This document shows, piece after piece, positions 1 to 6,573 of a stretch of DNA of 32,736 nucleotides. The DNA comes from Candidatus Saccharimonadales bacterium (GTDB taxonomy: Bacteria; Patescibacteriota; Saccharimonadia; Saccharimonadales; Saccharimonadaceae). Where the stretch lies: assembly GCA_035317825.1 (NCBI GenBank), contig DATHGB010000005.1:1-32736 (forward strand), given 5' to 3'. Both the position numbers and the translations under genes were made by a program. A model generated the notes under the pieces. It was not told where the DNA came from and did not search any database. It was given only the letters and a program-made list of their open reading frames with translations. Position 1 is the stretch's first letter. Each line of letters begins with the position of its first letter.

Positions 1-978
1 AGCGATATCCGCGACAATGTCGGCTATAGTCCGATCACAAGGGTCAAACGAAAAGATGGATCGTTCGACCTAACTCCGCTTATCGTAGGAAGCCAAGGAA
101 CGCTTGGAATTATTTCAGAAATGATTATGAAGAACGAATTCGTTAGCGCACATATGGCCGTGGCCGCCGTGGCGTTTAGCAGTAGTGAAACTGCTAGGGA
201 TGCGCTGGATAACCTACGTAAACTCGAACCAGCTTTTTTGGAATATTACGACGGTGCATTATTTGAAGCAGCGGCAAGCGAAGGGAAAGTATACGATTTT
301 TACAAAACCGCTTGTGCTAGCGGCAGCGTAAGCACGGTCATTATGATAGGGTTCGATGACTTTAATGAGCGAGCCCGAAGCCGCAAGCTTAAAAAGGTTG
401 CCAAAACATTACAAAATGTTGAAGTGACACTAGTAAGCGCTAACGGGGAAGATGCCCAAGAAATTTTGGCAATCCGTGAAGTAACCGCATACTCCTTACG
501 GCCTGCAGGCAAAGATCTCTCGGCACCTCCACTTTTTGACGGTGCATATATTCCATCCGAACGTTTTGATGATTTCTCATCGGCGGTTGCTACGCTGGCG
601 GCAAAGCATCACGTTACTTTGCCTCTTCACGGCCGAATTCTAGAAAGCGTCTACTCTACGCGCCCTCAATTGCAGTTTCACAAAGTAGGTGACAAGCAAA
701 AAGTATTCAAGCTTCTTGATGAATACGCGAAGATTGTTGAAAGTTGTGGAGGCCATCTGATCGGAGAAGGGGGCGAGGGCCGAGTAAAAGCACGCTTTGC
801 CTATGCTCCACTCGACGACGATATACTCGAGTTTTTCACGGCTGTAAAAGCGATTTTTGATCCGTTTGCTATCCTTAACCCCGGGGTAAAACAAACCGCC
901 GAGATCAGGCAGCTAGTTTCTCAGCTTCGGACAGATTATGACACGGCGCAATTCGCTAGCTATGTTCCCTATAGCTAA
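1..978 (+). CDS. FAD-linked oxidase (GlcD/D-lactate dehydrogenase-like), C-terminal part
   Basis: The reading frame is open from base 1, so the gene begins upstream of the window. The ATG at 121 is internal. The first visible residues end a PCMH-type FAD-binding domain: LIVGSQGTLGIISE, the usual GS(E/Q)GTLGII motif. The rest is the FAD-oxidase C-terminal domain ending in FDPFAILNPGVKQ, close to the FDPxxxLNPGK signature of glycolate oxidase GlcD and D-lactate dehydrogenases. Such enzymes oxidise 2-hydroxy acids with FAD; the substrate cannot be told from this part. The gene ends 41 nt before a tRNA gene, and no terminator is evident between them. Identity at family level is good; the exact enzyme is open. 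Confidence 0.85.
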   Translation, partial: SDIRDNVGYSPITRVKRKDGSFDLTPLIVGSQGTLGIISEMIMKNEFVSAHMAVAAVAFSSSETARDALDNLRKLEPAFLEYYDGALFEAAASEGKVYDFYKTACASGSVSTVIMIGFDDFNERARSRKLKKVAKTLQNVEVTLVSANGEDAQEILAIREVTAYSLRPAGKDLSAPPLFDGAYIPSERFDDFSSAVATLAAKHHVTLPLHGRILESVYSTRPQLQFHKVGDKQKVFKLLDEYAKIVESCGGHLIGEGGEGRVKARFAYAPLDDDILEFFTAVKAIFDPFAILNPGVKQTAEIRQLVSQLRTDYDTAQFASYVPYS

Positions 979-1019
979 GCCTTGAAAATGTCACTTTAAG
1001 CGACTATCATAGCTAAAGC

Positions 1020-1105
1020 GCGCGAGTGGCGGAATGGTAGACGCGCTAGCTTCAGGTGCTAGTGTCCTTCGGGATGTGGAAGTTCGAGTCTTCTCTCGCG
1101 TACCA
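1020..1105 (+). tRNA. tRNA-Leu (anticodon CAG)
   Basis: The cloverleaf folds by eye. The 7-bp acceptor stem is GCGCGAG (from 1020) with CTCGCGT (one G-U pair). The anticodon stem CTAGC/GCTAG encloses loop TTCAGGT, giving anticodon CAG. A variable arm GTGTCCTTCGGGAT, typical of class II leucine tRNAs, follows, then a T-arm with loop TTCGAGT. The discriminator is A and CCA is encoded (1103-1105). It decodes CUG. Confidence 0.95.
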
Positions 1106-1109
1106 GAGT

Positions 1110-1135
1110 AAAAATCGGCTTTTATGCCGATTTTT
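1110..1135 (+). terminator. Intrinsic terminator after tRNA-Leu
   Basis: A 10-bp stem, AAAAATCGGC (1110-1119) with GCCGATTTTT (1126-1135) around loop TTTTAT, lies 4 nt after the tRNA CCA end. The 3' arm itself supplies the U-tract. Being A-rich on the 5' side it could work in both directions. Confidence 0.85.
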
Positions 1136-1192
1136 ACTTTACTATACTTTAGATACTATACTGATATTTACAACACCACCCCTGTTGGCAAA

Positions 1193-1221
1193 TTGCTCAT
1201 ATTTACAGAATTCTTTAAAAT
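1193..1221 (+). promoter_or_regulatory. Promoter for the secreted protein gene
   Basis: TTGCTC (1193-1198), a 17-nt spacer, then TAAAAT (1216-1221). The start point would be near 1228, giving a leader of about 33 nt that contains the Shine-Dalgarno AGGGTGGG just before the ATG at 1261. Confidence 0.55.
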
Positions 1222-1260
1222 GGATATGCAAATATTAAACGTAATAGGGTGGGAACTAAT

Positions 1261-1707
1261 ATGAAAATGAATATCAAAGGGTTAATGTTAGGTTTTGCGG
1301 CATTCGCAATGGCGGTCAGTACGGTTGTCTCTACTGCTCAGCCAGCAGCAGCTGTTGGTCCTTGTGGTTCGAGTTATACCAAGGTTGGATCTTACAATAT
1401 GGCTGCAGGGAATGCAAAGGGTGGAACTCTCGAGATATACTGGTCAAATACAAAAAAGAATAACTGTGCGGTGGCAAGATGCTACGACTGGACCTGTGGA
1501 TATGGTGTACACCGTGAGGTGTATATCAGCAGAACAAATGACAGTTCTTGGAATGACTGGGAATCTGGGTGGAACTGGGTAAGTTATGCAGGTCCTGTCT
1601 ATAGTTACAATTCAGTCGGGCGCTGCATAACCGCCCAAGCCAGATTCTACGCTGGTGTTAATTCTAACTACGGAACAGCTAGAATTGAGGGTAAACACTG
1701 CGGTTAA
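1261..1707 (+). CDS. Small secreted six-cysteine protein, actinobacterial-like
   Basis: A 148-residue protein with a clear Sec signal peptide: basic n-region MKMNIK, hydrophobic core to about residue 25, and a likely cut after AQPAAA near residue 31. The mature part of about 117 residues is rich in Tyr, Trp, Gly and Ser and has six Cys (GPC, NNC, ARC, TC, GRC, KHC), enough for three disulfides. Phrases such as CGSSYTKVGSY, GTLEIYWSNTKKNNC and YAGPVY resemble, from memory, small secreted proteins of Streptomyces and other Actinobacteria (spore-associated-protein-like), whose function is unknown. A GTG at 1249 is possible, but the AGGGTGGG Shine-Dalgarno and the signal peptide favour ATG 1261. 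It is a single gene with its own promoter and terminator. Saccharibacteria live on actinobacterial hosts, so surface action or gene transfer is plausible, but that is inference. Confidence 0.8.
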   Translation: MKMNIKGLMLGFAAFAMAVSTVVSTAQPAAAVGPCGSSYTKVGSYNMAAGNAKGGTLEIYWSNTKKNNCAVARCYDWTCGYGVHREVYISRTNDSSWNDWESGWNWVSYAGPVYSYNSVGRCITAQARFYAGVNSNYGTARIEGKHCG

Positions 1708-1730
1708 ATAAAAAAGTCTCGTAACTATTA

Positions 1731-1771
1731 AAACTTAAAACGCTATTCGAACGGATAGCGTTTTAAAGTTT
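1731..1771. terminator. Convergent (bidirectional) terminator
   Basis: The inverted repeat AAACTTAAAACGCTAT / ATAGCGTTTTAAAGTTT (one unpaired A) encloses loop TCGAACGG. It sits between the secreted-protein gene and the convergent ATPase gene. T-rich tails occur on both strands, so it can end both transcripts. Confidence 0.8.
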
Positions 1772-1795
1772 AGATTAGTAATAAGCGTACAGACC

Positions 1796-2332
1796 CTATT
1801 TGGATTGATGCAGGCTACGGATTTGTTTTTTGAACTGGGCGAACTGATCCTCGAACTCTAATGTGCCGTCAATTTCGACATAATACTCATCAGGCATGGA
1901 GGGTGCTTCAATTTCACTCGCTACCCGCAGTACATGTTCGGGGGCAAACCGCATCTGATCATTGGTAATTTCTCGATTTTCTCCGCGTTCAACGGCTATA
2001 TCTATCGGGGTTTTTATCCAGATCACAGCAACGTCTGCACCAAGCTTATGAGCGATCGCAGCGTATCTTGCCCGGTCTTTGACGAAATTGTAGTTTGCAT
2101 CACACACAACGGAATGACCCGCACTTAAGGCTTCGTGTGCAGCATACGCAAGTGCGCCAAATACGAGCAGATGATCAGTCGAGCCGTGATGTTCTTCAGG
2201 CTTATCAAATAAATGTCGTCTTAGGTGGTCACTATTTAAGCGGAGAGCTTTAATTTGTGTTGCAAATCTTTTTGAGAAATGACTTTTTCCAGAGCCAGGA
2301 TATCCCAACATAAGATATAGGGTACGTTTCAT
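1796..2332 (-). CDS. P-loop ATPase/kinase of the AAA_33 (zeta-toxin-like) type
   Basis: A 178-residue protein starting MKRTLYLMLGYPGSGKSHFSKR, with Walker A GYPGSGKS at residues 9-16. It continues with an Arg-rich segment (LNSDHLRRHLF) and a Walker B-like hydrophobic strand ending VVCDANYN. IWIKTP and an Arg-containing lid region (ERGENREITND) follow, as in small P-loop kinases that phosphorylate nucleotides, sugars, RNA ends or UDP-GlcNAc. The family is broad and the substrate is unknown. It stands alone on the minus strand with no antitoxin-like partner beside it, which argues against a classical toxin-antitoxin reading. The ATG has only a weak AAAGA-like Shine-Dalgarno. Confidence 0.8.
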   Translation of the reverse strand: MKRTLYLMLGYPGSGKSHFSKRFATQIKALRLNSDHLRRHLFDKPEEHHGSTDHLLVFGALAYAAHEALSAGHSVVCDANYNFVKDRARYAAIAHKLGADVAVIWIKTPIDIAVERGENREITNDQMRFAPEHVLRVASEIEAPSMPDEYYVEIDGTLEFEDQFAQFKKQIRSLHQSK

Positions 2333-2441
2333 GATTCTTTAACAGGGGTCGCATTAACTATATTCGTATAAATAAGCTTAAGCATATCAGAAATTATATC
2401 ACGTGCATGAATGGTTTTAGCAATTATTTATCTCCTTTCGC

Positions 2442-2447
2442 TACAAT
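2442..2447 (+). promoter_or_regulatory. -10 element for a leaderless RNA methyltransferase mRNA
   Basis: TACAAT (2442-2447) ends 6 nt before the ATG at 2454, which places the likely start point at the start codon. I see no good -35 hexamer, and only AGGGA directly against the ATG as a possible ribosome site. Confidence 0.5.
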
Positions 2448-2453
2448 AGGGAT

Positions 2454-3062
2454 ATGAATGAATTATCCGTAGGTGTTGGACCATATGAAAAGCCATGGCC
2501 CGTAGGATTCCAATACGATGTTGTACTACTAGAAAATGGCGACCGTCGGAACGTTGAAGATAAATATCGCTACTGGACGGTAAATGCCATTAAAGCCGAC
2601 CTCGACAAAACTCGAGTCGATCTTCATATTGCGATCGAGAATTGGCAGCATGACCTTAATATTGGTACGATTGTACGAAATGCCAATGCCTTTAATGTAG
2701 CGGCCGTACATATTATTGGTCGCCGTCACTGGAATCGTCGAGGAGCGATGGTAACCGATCGTTATCTTGATATTATTCAGCACCAAACGGTCGAAGATTT
2801 CGTGAAGGCTGTAGATGGCCGTCATATCATAGCCGTAGATAATCTACCTGGCGCCGAGCCTCTTTCTGAAACAATGCTACCTAAAAAAGCGGTGCTCGTA
2901 TTTGGAGGTGAGGGACCAGGGTTAAGCCAAGAAATGCGTGATGCTTCTGAAAAAATGGTGATGATCGAGCAATTAGGGAGTACACGATCTGTCAATGTTG
3001 GCGTGGCGGCTGGTATCGTTATGTACGCATGGCTGCAGCAGCATATTTTTAGCGTTGATTAG
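2454..3062 (+). CDS. TrmH/SpoU-family RNA 2'-O-methyltransferase
   Basis: A 202-residue SPOUT-fold methyltransferase that transfers a methyl from SAM to a ribose 2'-OH in rRNA or tRNA. The three SpoU motifs are present. Motif 1 is NIGTIVRNANAF (residues 69-80, with the Asn and catalytic-type Arg). Motif 2 is LVFGGEGPGLS. Motif 3 is STRSVNVGVAAGIVMYAW, which forms the trefoil-knot SAM site. The N-terminal 50 residues are not the L30e-like substrate-binding domain of RlmB-type enzymes, so the RNA target cannot be assigned. A -10 hexamer 6 nt upstream of the ATG suggests a leaderless message. Confidence 0.88.
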   Translation: MNELSVGVGPYEKPWPVGFQYDVVLLENGDRRNVEDKYRYWTVNAIKADLDKTRVDLHIAIENWQHDLNIGTIVRNANAFNVAAVHIIGRRHWNRRGAMVTDRYLDIIQHQTVEDFVKAVDGRHIIAVDNLPGAEPLSETMLPKKAVLVFGGEGPGLSQEMRDASEKMVMIEQLGSTRSVNVGVAAGIVMYAWLQQHIFSVD

Positions 3063-3082
3063 ATAAATTCACACGCTATATA

Positions 3083-3111
3083 TTGTGTCAATCTTGTCGG
3101 ACTGTCATAAT
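3083..3111 (+). promoter_or_regulatory. Promoter giving a leaderless mRNA for the gene at 3118
   Basis: TTGTGT (3083-3088), 17-nt spacer, CATAAT (3106-3111). The ATG at 3118 is 7 nt downstream, at the expected start point. This decides the start: a GTG at 3085 in the same frame lies inside the -35 hexamer. Confidence 0.65.
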
Positions 3112-3117
3112 GAGAGT

Positions 3118-3678
3118 ATGGAAAATAGTTCAGAAACTAGACACGTAACAAGGATTCATATCGAACTAACACCGAGTGATCCCGTTGAGTCTGCGCTCCA
3201 TGAATTTATAAATGATGATGAGCAAAAATTGCATATCTTTACAGGTGCACGGCATATCGTGAATACCACTGAAGCCCATACGCACGTCTTCAGGGAAAGG
3301 CTTGCGCATATAGAAAAAGCCTTGGCTATGGTTGCGCACAACTCTATATTTCTAAGTGGGAATACCCGATTCATACCGCGTAAAGACGGGGGTGGCAGAC
3401 TTTTTATCGAACCGATGCAGCCGGATAGATTGACGAATATCGTCGGCAGGATGAATGGCATCGCTTCCCTAGAGGGCGTTAGTGATACCGGTCTTTTGTA
3501 TGTTGATTTTAGCAGCCAAAGTTTAAAGGAAGATATTCTCGAGCGAAGACGCGCGTTCAATGAAAAAGCTAAAGATCCTTCAACGCGTGAGCGTTTTTAT
3601 GTCGGAAGCCCTCATCTCGTTACGCTTGATATTCCGCAATATAAAATACGCGGACGGCCATTAAATGAAGTAAGCTAG
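3118..3678 (+). CDS. Hypothetical protein, 186 aa
   Basis: I do not recognise this protein. It begins MENSSETRHVTRIHIELTPSD and is soluble, with mixed alpha/beta character and no signal peptide or membrane segment. Visible features are an HVT motif near the N-terminus, a glycine-rich RKDGGGRLFIEP in the middle and SPHLVTLDIP near the C-terminus. The paired H..T motifs with flanking hydrophobic residues faintly recall 2H phosphoesterases (2'-5' RNA ligase-like), but the second motif is HxxT rather than HxT, so I make no functional call. The start was chosen from the promoter. It sits between the RNA methyltransferase and hisS, each with its own promoter. Confidence 0.7.
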   Translation: MENSSETRHVTRIHIELTPSDPVESALHEFINDDEQKLHIFTGARHIVNTTEAHTHVFRERLAHIEKALAMVAHNSIFLSGNTRFIPRKDGGGRLFIEPMQPDRLTNIVGRMNGIASLEGVSDTGLLYVDFSSQSLKEDILERRRAFNEKAKDPSTRERFYVGSPHLVTLDIPQYKIRGRPLNEVS

Positions 3679-3682
3679 TTCA

Positions 3683-3691
3683 TGGTATAAT
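3683..3691 (+). promoter_or_regulatory. Extended -10 promoter of the hisS leader
   Basis: TG-G-TATAAT (3683-3691), an extended -10 element. The ATG of the leader peptide at 3698 begins after six bases, so the transcript should start with this AUG or within 1-2 nt of it. No clear -35 hexamer is seen, as is common for extended -10 promoters. Confidence 0.75.
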
Positions 3692-3697
3692 TACCCT

Positions 3698-3751
3698 ATG
3701 ATTTATCAATCTATCCATCACTCGCATCTGCTGCCGGAACGTGTCGGATAG
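3698..3751 (+). CDS. Histidine-rich leader peptide of hisS (17 aa)
   Basis: A short ORF reading MIYQSIHHSHLLPERVG and ending TAG at 3749. Codons 7, 8 and 10 are His (CAT CAC TCG CAT, 3716-3727), in the transcript that leads into histidyl-tRNA synthetase. It starts at the predicted transcript 5' end (leaderless). The terminator at 3772-3800 follows 20 nt after the stop, and hisS follows that. CCGGAACGTG (3734-3743), just after the His codons, can pair with CACGTTTTCGG (3782-3792) in the terminator loop and 3' arm. By analogy with his, trp and leu leader peptides, a ribosome stalled at His codons for lack of charged tRNA-His would free 3734-3743 to form the antiterminator. A ribosome reaching the stop codon would cover it and let the terminator form. 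Translation of the ORF is not proven. Confidence 0.72.
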   Translation: MIYQSIHHSHLLPERVG

Positions 3752-3771
3752 ATTTCTTTTTACTAAAAAAT

Positions 3772-3800
3772 AACGCCGATTCACGTTTTCGGCGTTTTTT
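3772..3800 (+). terminator. Attenuator terminator before hisS
   Basis: Stem AACGCCGA (3772-3779) / TCGGCGTT (3789-3796), loop 3780-3788, with the T-tract running to 3800. It lies between the leader peptide and hisS, and I see no second promoter between it and the hisS Shine-Dalgarno. It therefore appears to be conditional rather than a gene end. Its loop and 3' arm also pair with 3734-3743. Confidence 0.85.
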
Positions 3801-3833
3801 GATCCATTTATTATTTATTTTAGGAGAATTACT

Positions 3834-5231
3834 ATGTCCAGATCTAAAAGCTCACGCTTGCGTTTACCGGATAAAAATGCAACAATAACCCCTATGAGTA
3901 GTTTGTCTTCGCAACCCTACAAAGGTACGCGTGATTCTTACCCCGAAGATATGCGTGTTCGAAACTATATTTTTGCGCAGTGGCGTCGAACCGTTAAATC
4001 GTTTGGATACGAAGAATACGGCACACCTCTTTTAGAGCCGCTTGAACTTTATGCCGCTAAATCCGGTCAAGAACTCGTTAGCGAGCAAACCTACACGTTT
4101 ACCGACCGCGGTGGCCGCGTTGTAGCCATCCGTCCCGAACTAACGCCGAGCGTCAGCCGCATGGTAGCTGCTAGACGCCAGGAAATGGCATACCCAGCCC
4201 GTTTATATAACATTAGCAACTACATGCGCTACGAACGCCCTCAGCGCGGTCGTGAACGCGAATTCTGGCAGATGAATGTCGATATTTTTGGCGTGGAAGG
4301 CGCTCTGCCGGAATCTGAAGTAATCGGCATAGGCTATACGCTGCTTAAAAACCTTGGCGCGACTGACGAGATGTTCATCATCAAAATTAATAACCGAAAA
4401 GTTATTAATTATATGATGGCACAGTATCTTGGCCTTGATACTATTCAGGCGCAGTTAATGATCAAGCTATTTGACCGCAAGAATAAGATTGCAGCTGAGG
4501 ACTTTCGTGATCAGGCAATCGAGATTTTTGGCGAACAAGCCGCCCCGGAAGGTCTAAAAAAGATTTCCGCACTTCTGTCCGCTAAAAGCATGGGCGAATT
4601 ACCTGAGGATATTCGTGAAAGCGGAGCTGTAAAGGAAGTCCAAGAACTATTTACGCTGTTAGAACGTGCCGGTGTTAAAAATGCTATTTTTGACATTACC
4701 CTAATGCGAGGCCTCGACTACTATACGGGTACTGTATTTGAATTTTTCGACACGCACCCGGACAATAACCGTGCGATGTATGGCGGTGGCCGCTACGACG
4801 GACTTGTCGGTTTGTTTGGCGCCGAACCTATTTCGGCAGTTGGTATGGCACCCGGCCTTACGATGACCGAATTATTTTTACAGACGCACAAACTCCTGCC
4901 CGACCTTCCTTCTACGACCGAGGTTTATATTGTTGTACTTGGCGACGCTCTAAAAGGTGCTATGAAATTAGCGAGCGATCTACGTGAAGAAGGCGTGAAT
5001 ACCGAACTTGATATCACTGGTCGTAAACTCGACAAGCAGCTTAAGACAGCGGTGAAAAAACACATTCCATTCATTATTTTTGTTGGTGATGACGAGCTGC
5101 AAAGCGAGATCTATCCATTCAAGGACACCGCTTCAAGTGAAGAGCAAAAACTGAGCTTCGAACGTATTGTCAGTAGTGTCAAAGATCGCCGCCGCAAGCA
5201 TGACGACGATTTAGACGATTTGTTCGAGTAG
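3834..5231 (+). CDS. hisS: Histidyl-tRNA synthetase
   Basis: A 465-residue class II aminoacyl-tRNA synthetase that charges tRNA-His. After an unusual basic N-terminal extension of about 20 residues comes the normal beginning QPYKGTRDSYPED. Class II motif 2 is YMRYERPQRGREREFWQMNVDIFG. The histidine-binding HisA motif is RGLDYYTGTVFEF, followed by YGGGRYDGL and motif 3 in GMAPGLTM. The last 100 residues form the anticodon-binding domain. The Shine-Dalgarno AGGAGAA (3822-3828) fixes the ATG at 3834. An ATG at 3894 would remove the extension but has no ribosome site. Expression probably depends on the attenuator upstream. The stop codon is 26 nt before trigger factor, whose own promoter overlaps the end of hisS. 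Confidence 0.96.
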   Translation: MSRSKSSRLRLPDKNATITPMSSLSSQPYKGTRDSYPEDMRVRNYIFAQWRRTVKSFGYEEYGTPLLEPLELYAAKSGQELVSEQTYTFTDRGGRVVAIRPELTPSVSRMVAARRQEMAYPARLYNISNYMRYERPQRGREREFWQMNVDIFGVEGALPESEVIGIGYTLLKNLGATDEMFIIKINNRKVINYMMAQYLGLDTIQAQLMIKLFDRKNKIAAEDFRDQAIEIFGEQAAPEGLKKISALLSAKSMGELPEDIRESGAVKEVQELFTLLERAGVKNAIFDITLMRGLDYYTGTVFEFFDTHPDNNRAMYGGGRYDGLVGLFGAEPISAVGMAPGLTMTELFLQTHKLLPDLPSTTEVYIVVLGDALKGAMKLASDLREEGVNTELDITGRKLDKQLKTAVKKHIPFIIFVGDDELQSEIYPFKDTASSEEQKLSFERIVSSVKDRRRKHDDDLDDLFE

Positions 5232-5248
5232 TCTACATCTGTTATAGT
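5220..5248 (+). promoter_or_regulatory. Promoter of tig, near-leaderless
   Basis: TTGTTC (5220-5225), 17-nt spacer, TATAGT (5243-5248). It overlaps the hisS stop codon. The ATG at 5258 follows after 9 nt, so the leader would be 0-3 nt. No Shine-Dalgarno is present. Confidence 0.65.
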
Positions 5249-5257
5249 AGTCCGAGT

Positions 5258-6541
5258 ATGAAGACTACCGTAAAACACCTATCCGACACAAAGGTTGAGC
5301 TAACTATCTCGCTTGACGCTAAAGAACTTAAAGACGCCGAACAAGTGGCGCTTACAAAACTATCAAAATCCGTGAAAGTCCCGGGCTTTCGTAAGGGTAA
5401 CGTGCCAGCTAGTGTGGCTGCAAAGCATGTTGATCCTAATTTGCTTTCGCAACAAACCCTTGAAGATGCGCTTTCAAAGTCTGTAGCCGAAGCCTTTACG
5501 GCCGAGAATCTACAAGTACTTGACCGCCCCGCTGTCGATGTTAAGAAATTCGTTCCCGGTAGCGAAGTAGAATTCACAGCCGAAGCTGAAATCTTACCAA
5601 AAATAACGCTAGGTGACTATAAAAAACTGAAAGCTAAAAAAACAGCCGCTAAAGTTGTTGCAGCCGATGTTGACGAAGTCGTTGAACGTATGCGTATTGG
5701 CATGGCCGAGAAAAAAGATGTGAAGCGCGCTGCTAAAAATGGCGACGAAGCAACAATCAACTTCATTGGTAAAAAAGATGGCGTTGCGTTTGAAGGCGGT
5801 ACAGGTAACGACTATCCTTTGACTCTTGGAAGTAACTCATTTATTCCAGGGTTCGAAGAAGGTATTATTGGTAAAAAATCGGACGAAACATTTGATCTTG
5901 AACTTACGTTTCCCGATGATTATCACGCGGCTGACCTAAAAGGCGCTAAAGTTGTTTTTGAAACGACTCTGACAGCTCTTAGGGAAATCGTCCTACCTGA
6001 ACTTACTGATGAATTCGCAGCCAAAGCTGGTCCTTTCACTTCTATTAAAGAGATGAAAGATGACATCAAAAACGAACTAGCTGCACAAAAAGACCGTGAA
6101 GCCGTCGAAAAACTTAAAGACGAACTTGTTAAAGAACTCGTTGAAGTAAGCAATGCTCCGACTCCAGATGTCCTAGTTAAGGATCAAGCCGAATCAATCG
6201 AACGCGACATGACGCAGAACTTGATGTACCAAGGCTTAACGCTTGAACAGTATCTTGAGAACAAGGGCTTCGGATCAAAAGAAGAATGGCAAGAAACTGA
6301 AGTTAAAGACGCAGCAATCGCACGCGTTAAAGCCGGACTTGTGCTTGCTGAACTTAGTAAAGCTGAAAAGATTGAAGCAACGAATAAAGAACTCGACGAA
6401 CATGTCGAACTATATAAAAAACAGTACGCCAATAACCCGCAAATGGTCGCGCAATTCGATCAGCCAGAAGCTCGTCGTGATATTGCTAACCGTCTACTGA
6501 CCGAAAAAACAGTTGATCGTCTCATAGAACTCAACAGCTAA
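5258..6541 (+). CDS. tig: Trigger factor
   Basis: A 427-residue ribosome-associated chaperone and peptidyl-prolyl isomerase, of usual length. The N-terminal ribosome-binding domain carries the signature VPGFRKGNVP (residues 41-50; the GFRxGxxP loop contacts ribosomal protein L23 at the exit tunnel). The central FKBP-type domain spans roughly residues 150-240 (GDEATINFIGKKDGVAFEGG, SFIPGFEEGIIG, TFPDDYHAADLKGA). The C-terminal helical chaperone domain is Lys/Glu-rich. The promoter suggests a leaderless or nearly leaderless mRNA. No terminator is visible after it; the next gene starts 33 nt on with its own promoter. Confidence 0.96.
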   Translation: MKTTVKHLSDTKVELTISLDAKELKDAEQVALTKLSKSVKVPGFRKGNVPASVAAKHVDPNLLSQQTLEDALSKSVAEAFTAENLQVLDRPAVDVKKFVPGSEVEFTAEAEILPKITLGDYKKLKAKKTAAKVVAADVDEVVERMRIGMAEKKDVKRAAKNGDEATINFIGKKDGVAFEGGTGNDYPLTLGSNSFIPGFEEGIIGKKSDETFDLELTFPDDYHAADLKGAKVVFETTLTALREIVLPELTDEFAAKAGPFTSIKEMKDDIKNELAAQKDREAVEKLKDELVKELVEVSNAPTPDVLVKDQAESIERDMTQNLMYQGLTLEQYLENKGFGSKEEWQETEVKDAAIARVKAGLVLAELSKAEKIEATNKELDEHVELYKKQYANNPQMVAQFDQPEARRDIANRLLTEKTVDRLIELNS

Positions 6542-6558
6542 TAGTTTTTTTGCTTGCG

Positions 6559-6567
6559 TGGTATCAT
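6559..6567 (+). promoter_or_regulatory. Extended -10 promoter of the cfa-like gene
   Basis: TG-G-TATCAT (6559-6567) ends 6 nt before the ATG at 6574, so the message should be leaderless. No -35 hexamer or Shine-Dalgarno is apparent. This argues against an earlier in-frame start at 6550 upstream of the promoter. Confidence 0.6.
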
Positions 6568-6573
6568 AGAAAT

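Noticed and set aside
1796-2332. Zeta-type toxin of a toxin-antitoxin pair
   Set aside because: Only the generic P-loop kinase pattern is visible and no antitoxin-like gene is adjacent.
6550-6573. Upstream start for the cfa-like gene
   Set aside because: The segment contains the extended -10 promoter; ATG 6574 sits at the expected transcript start.
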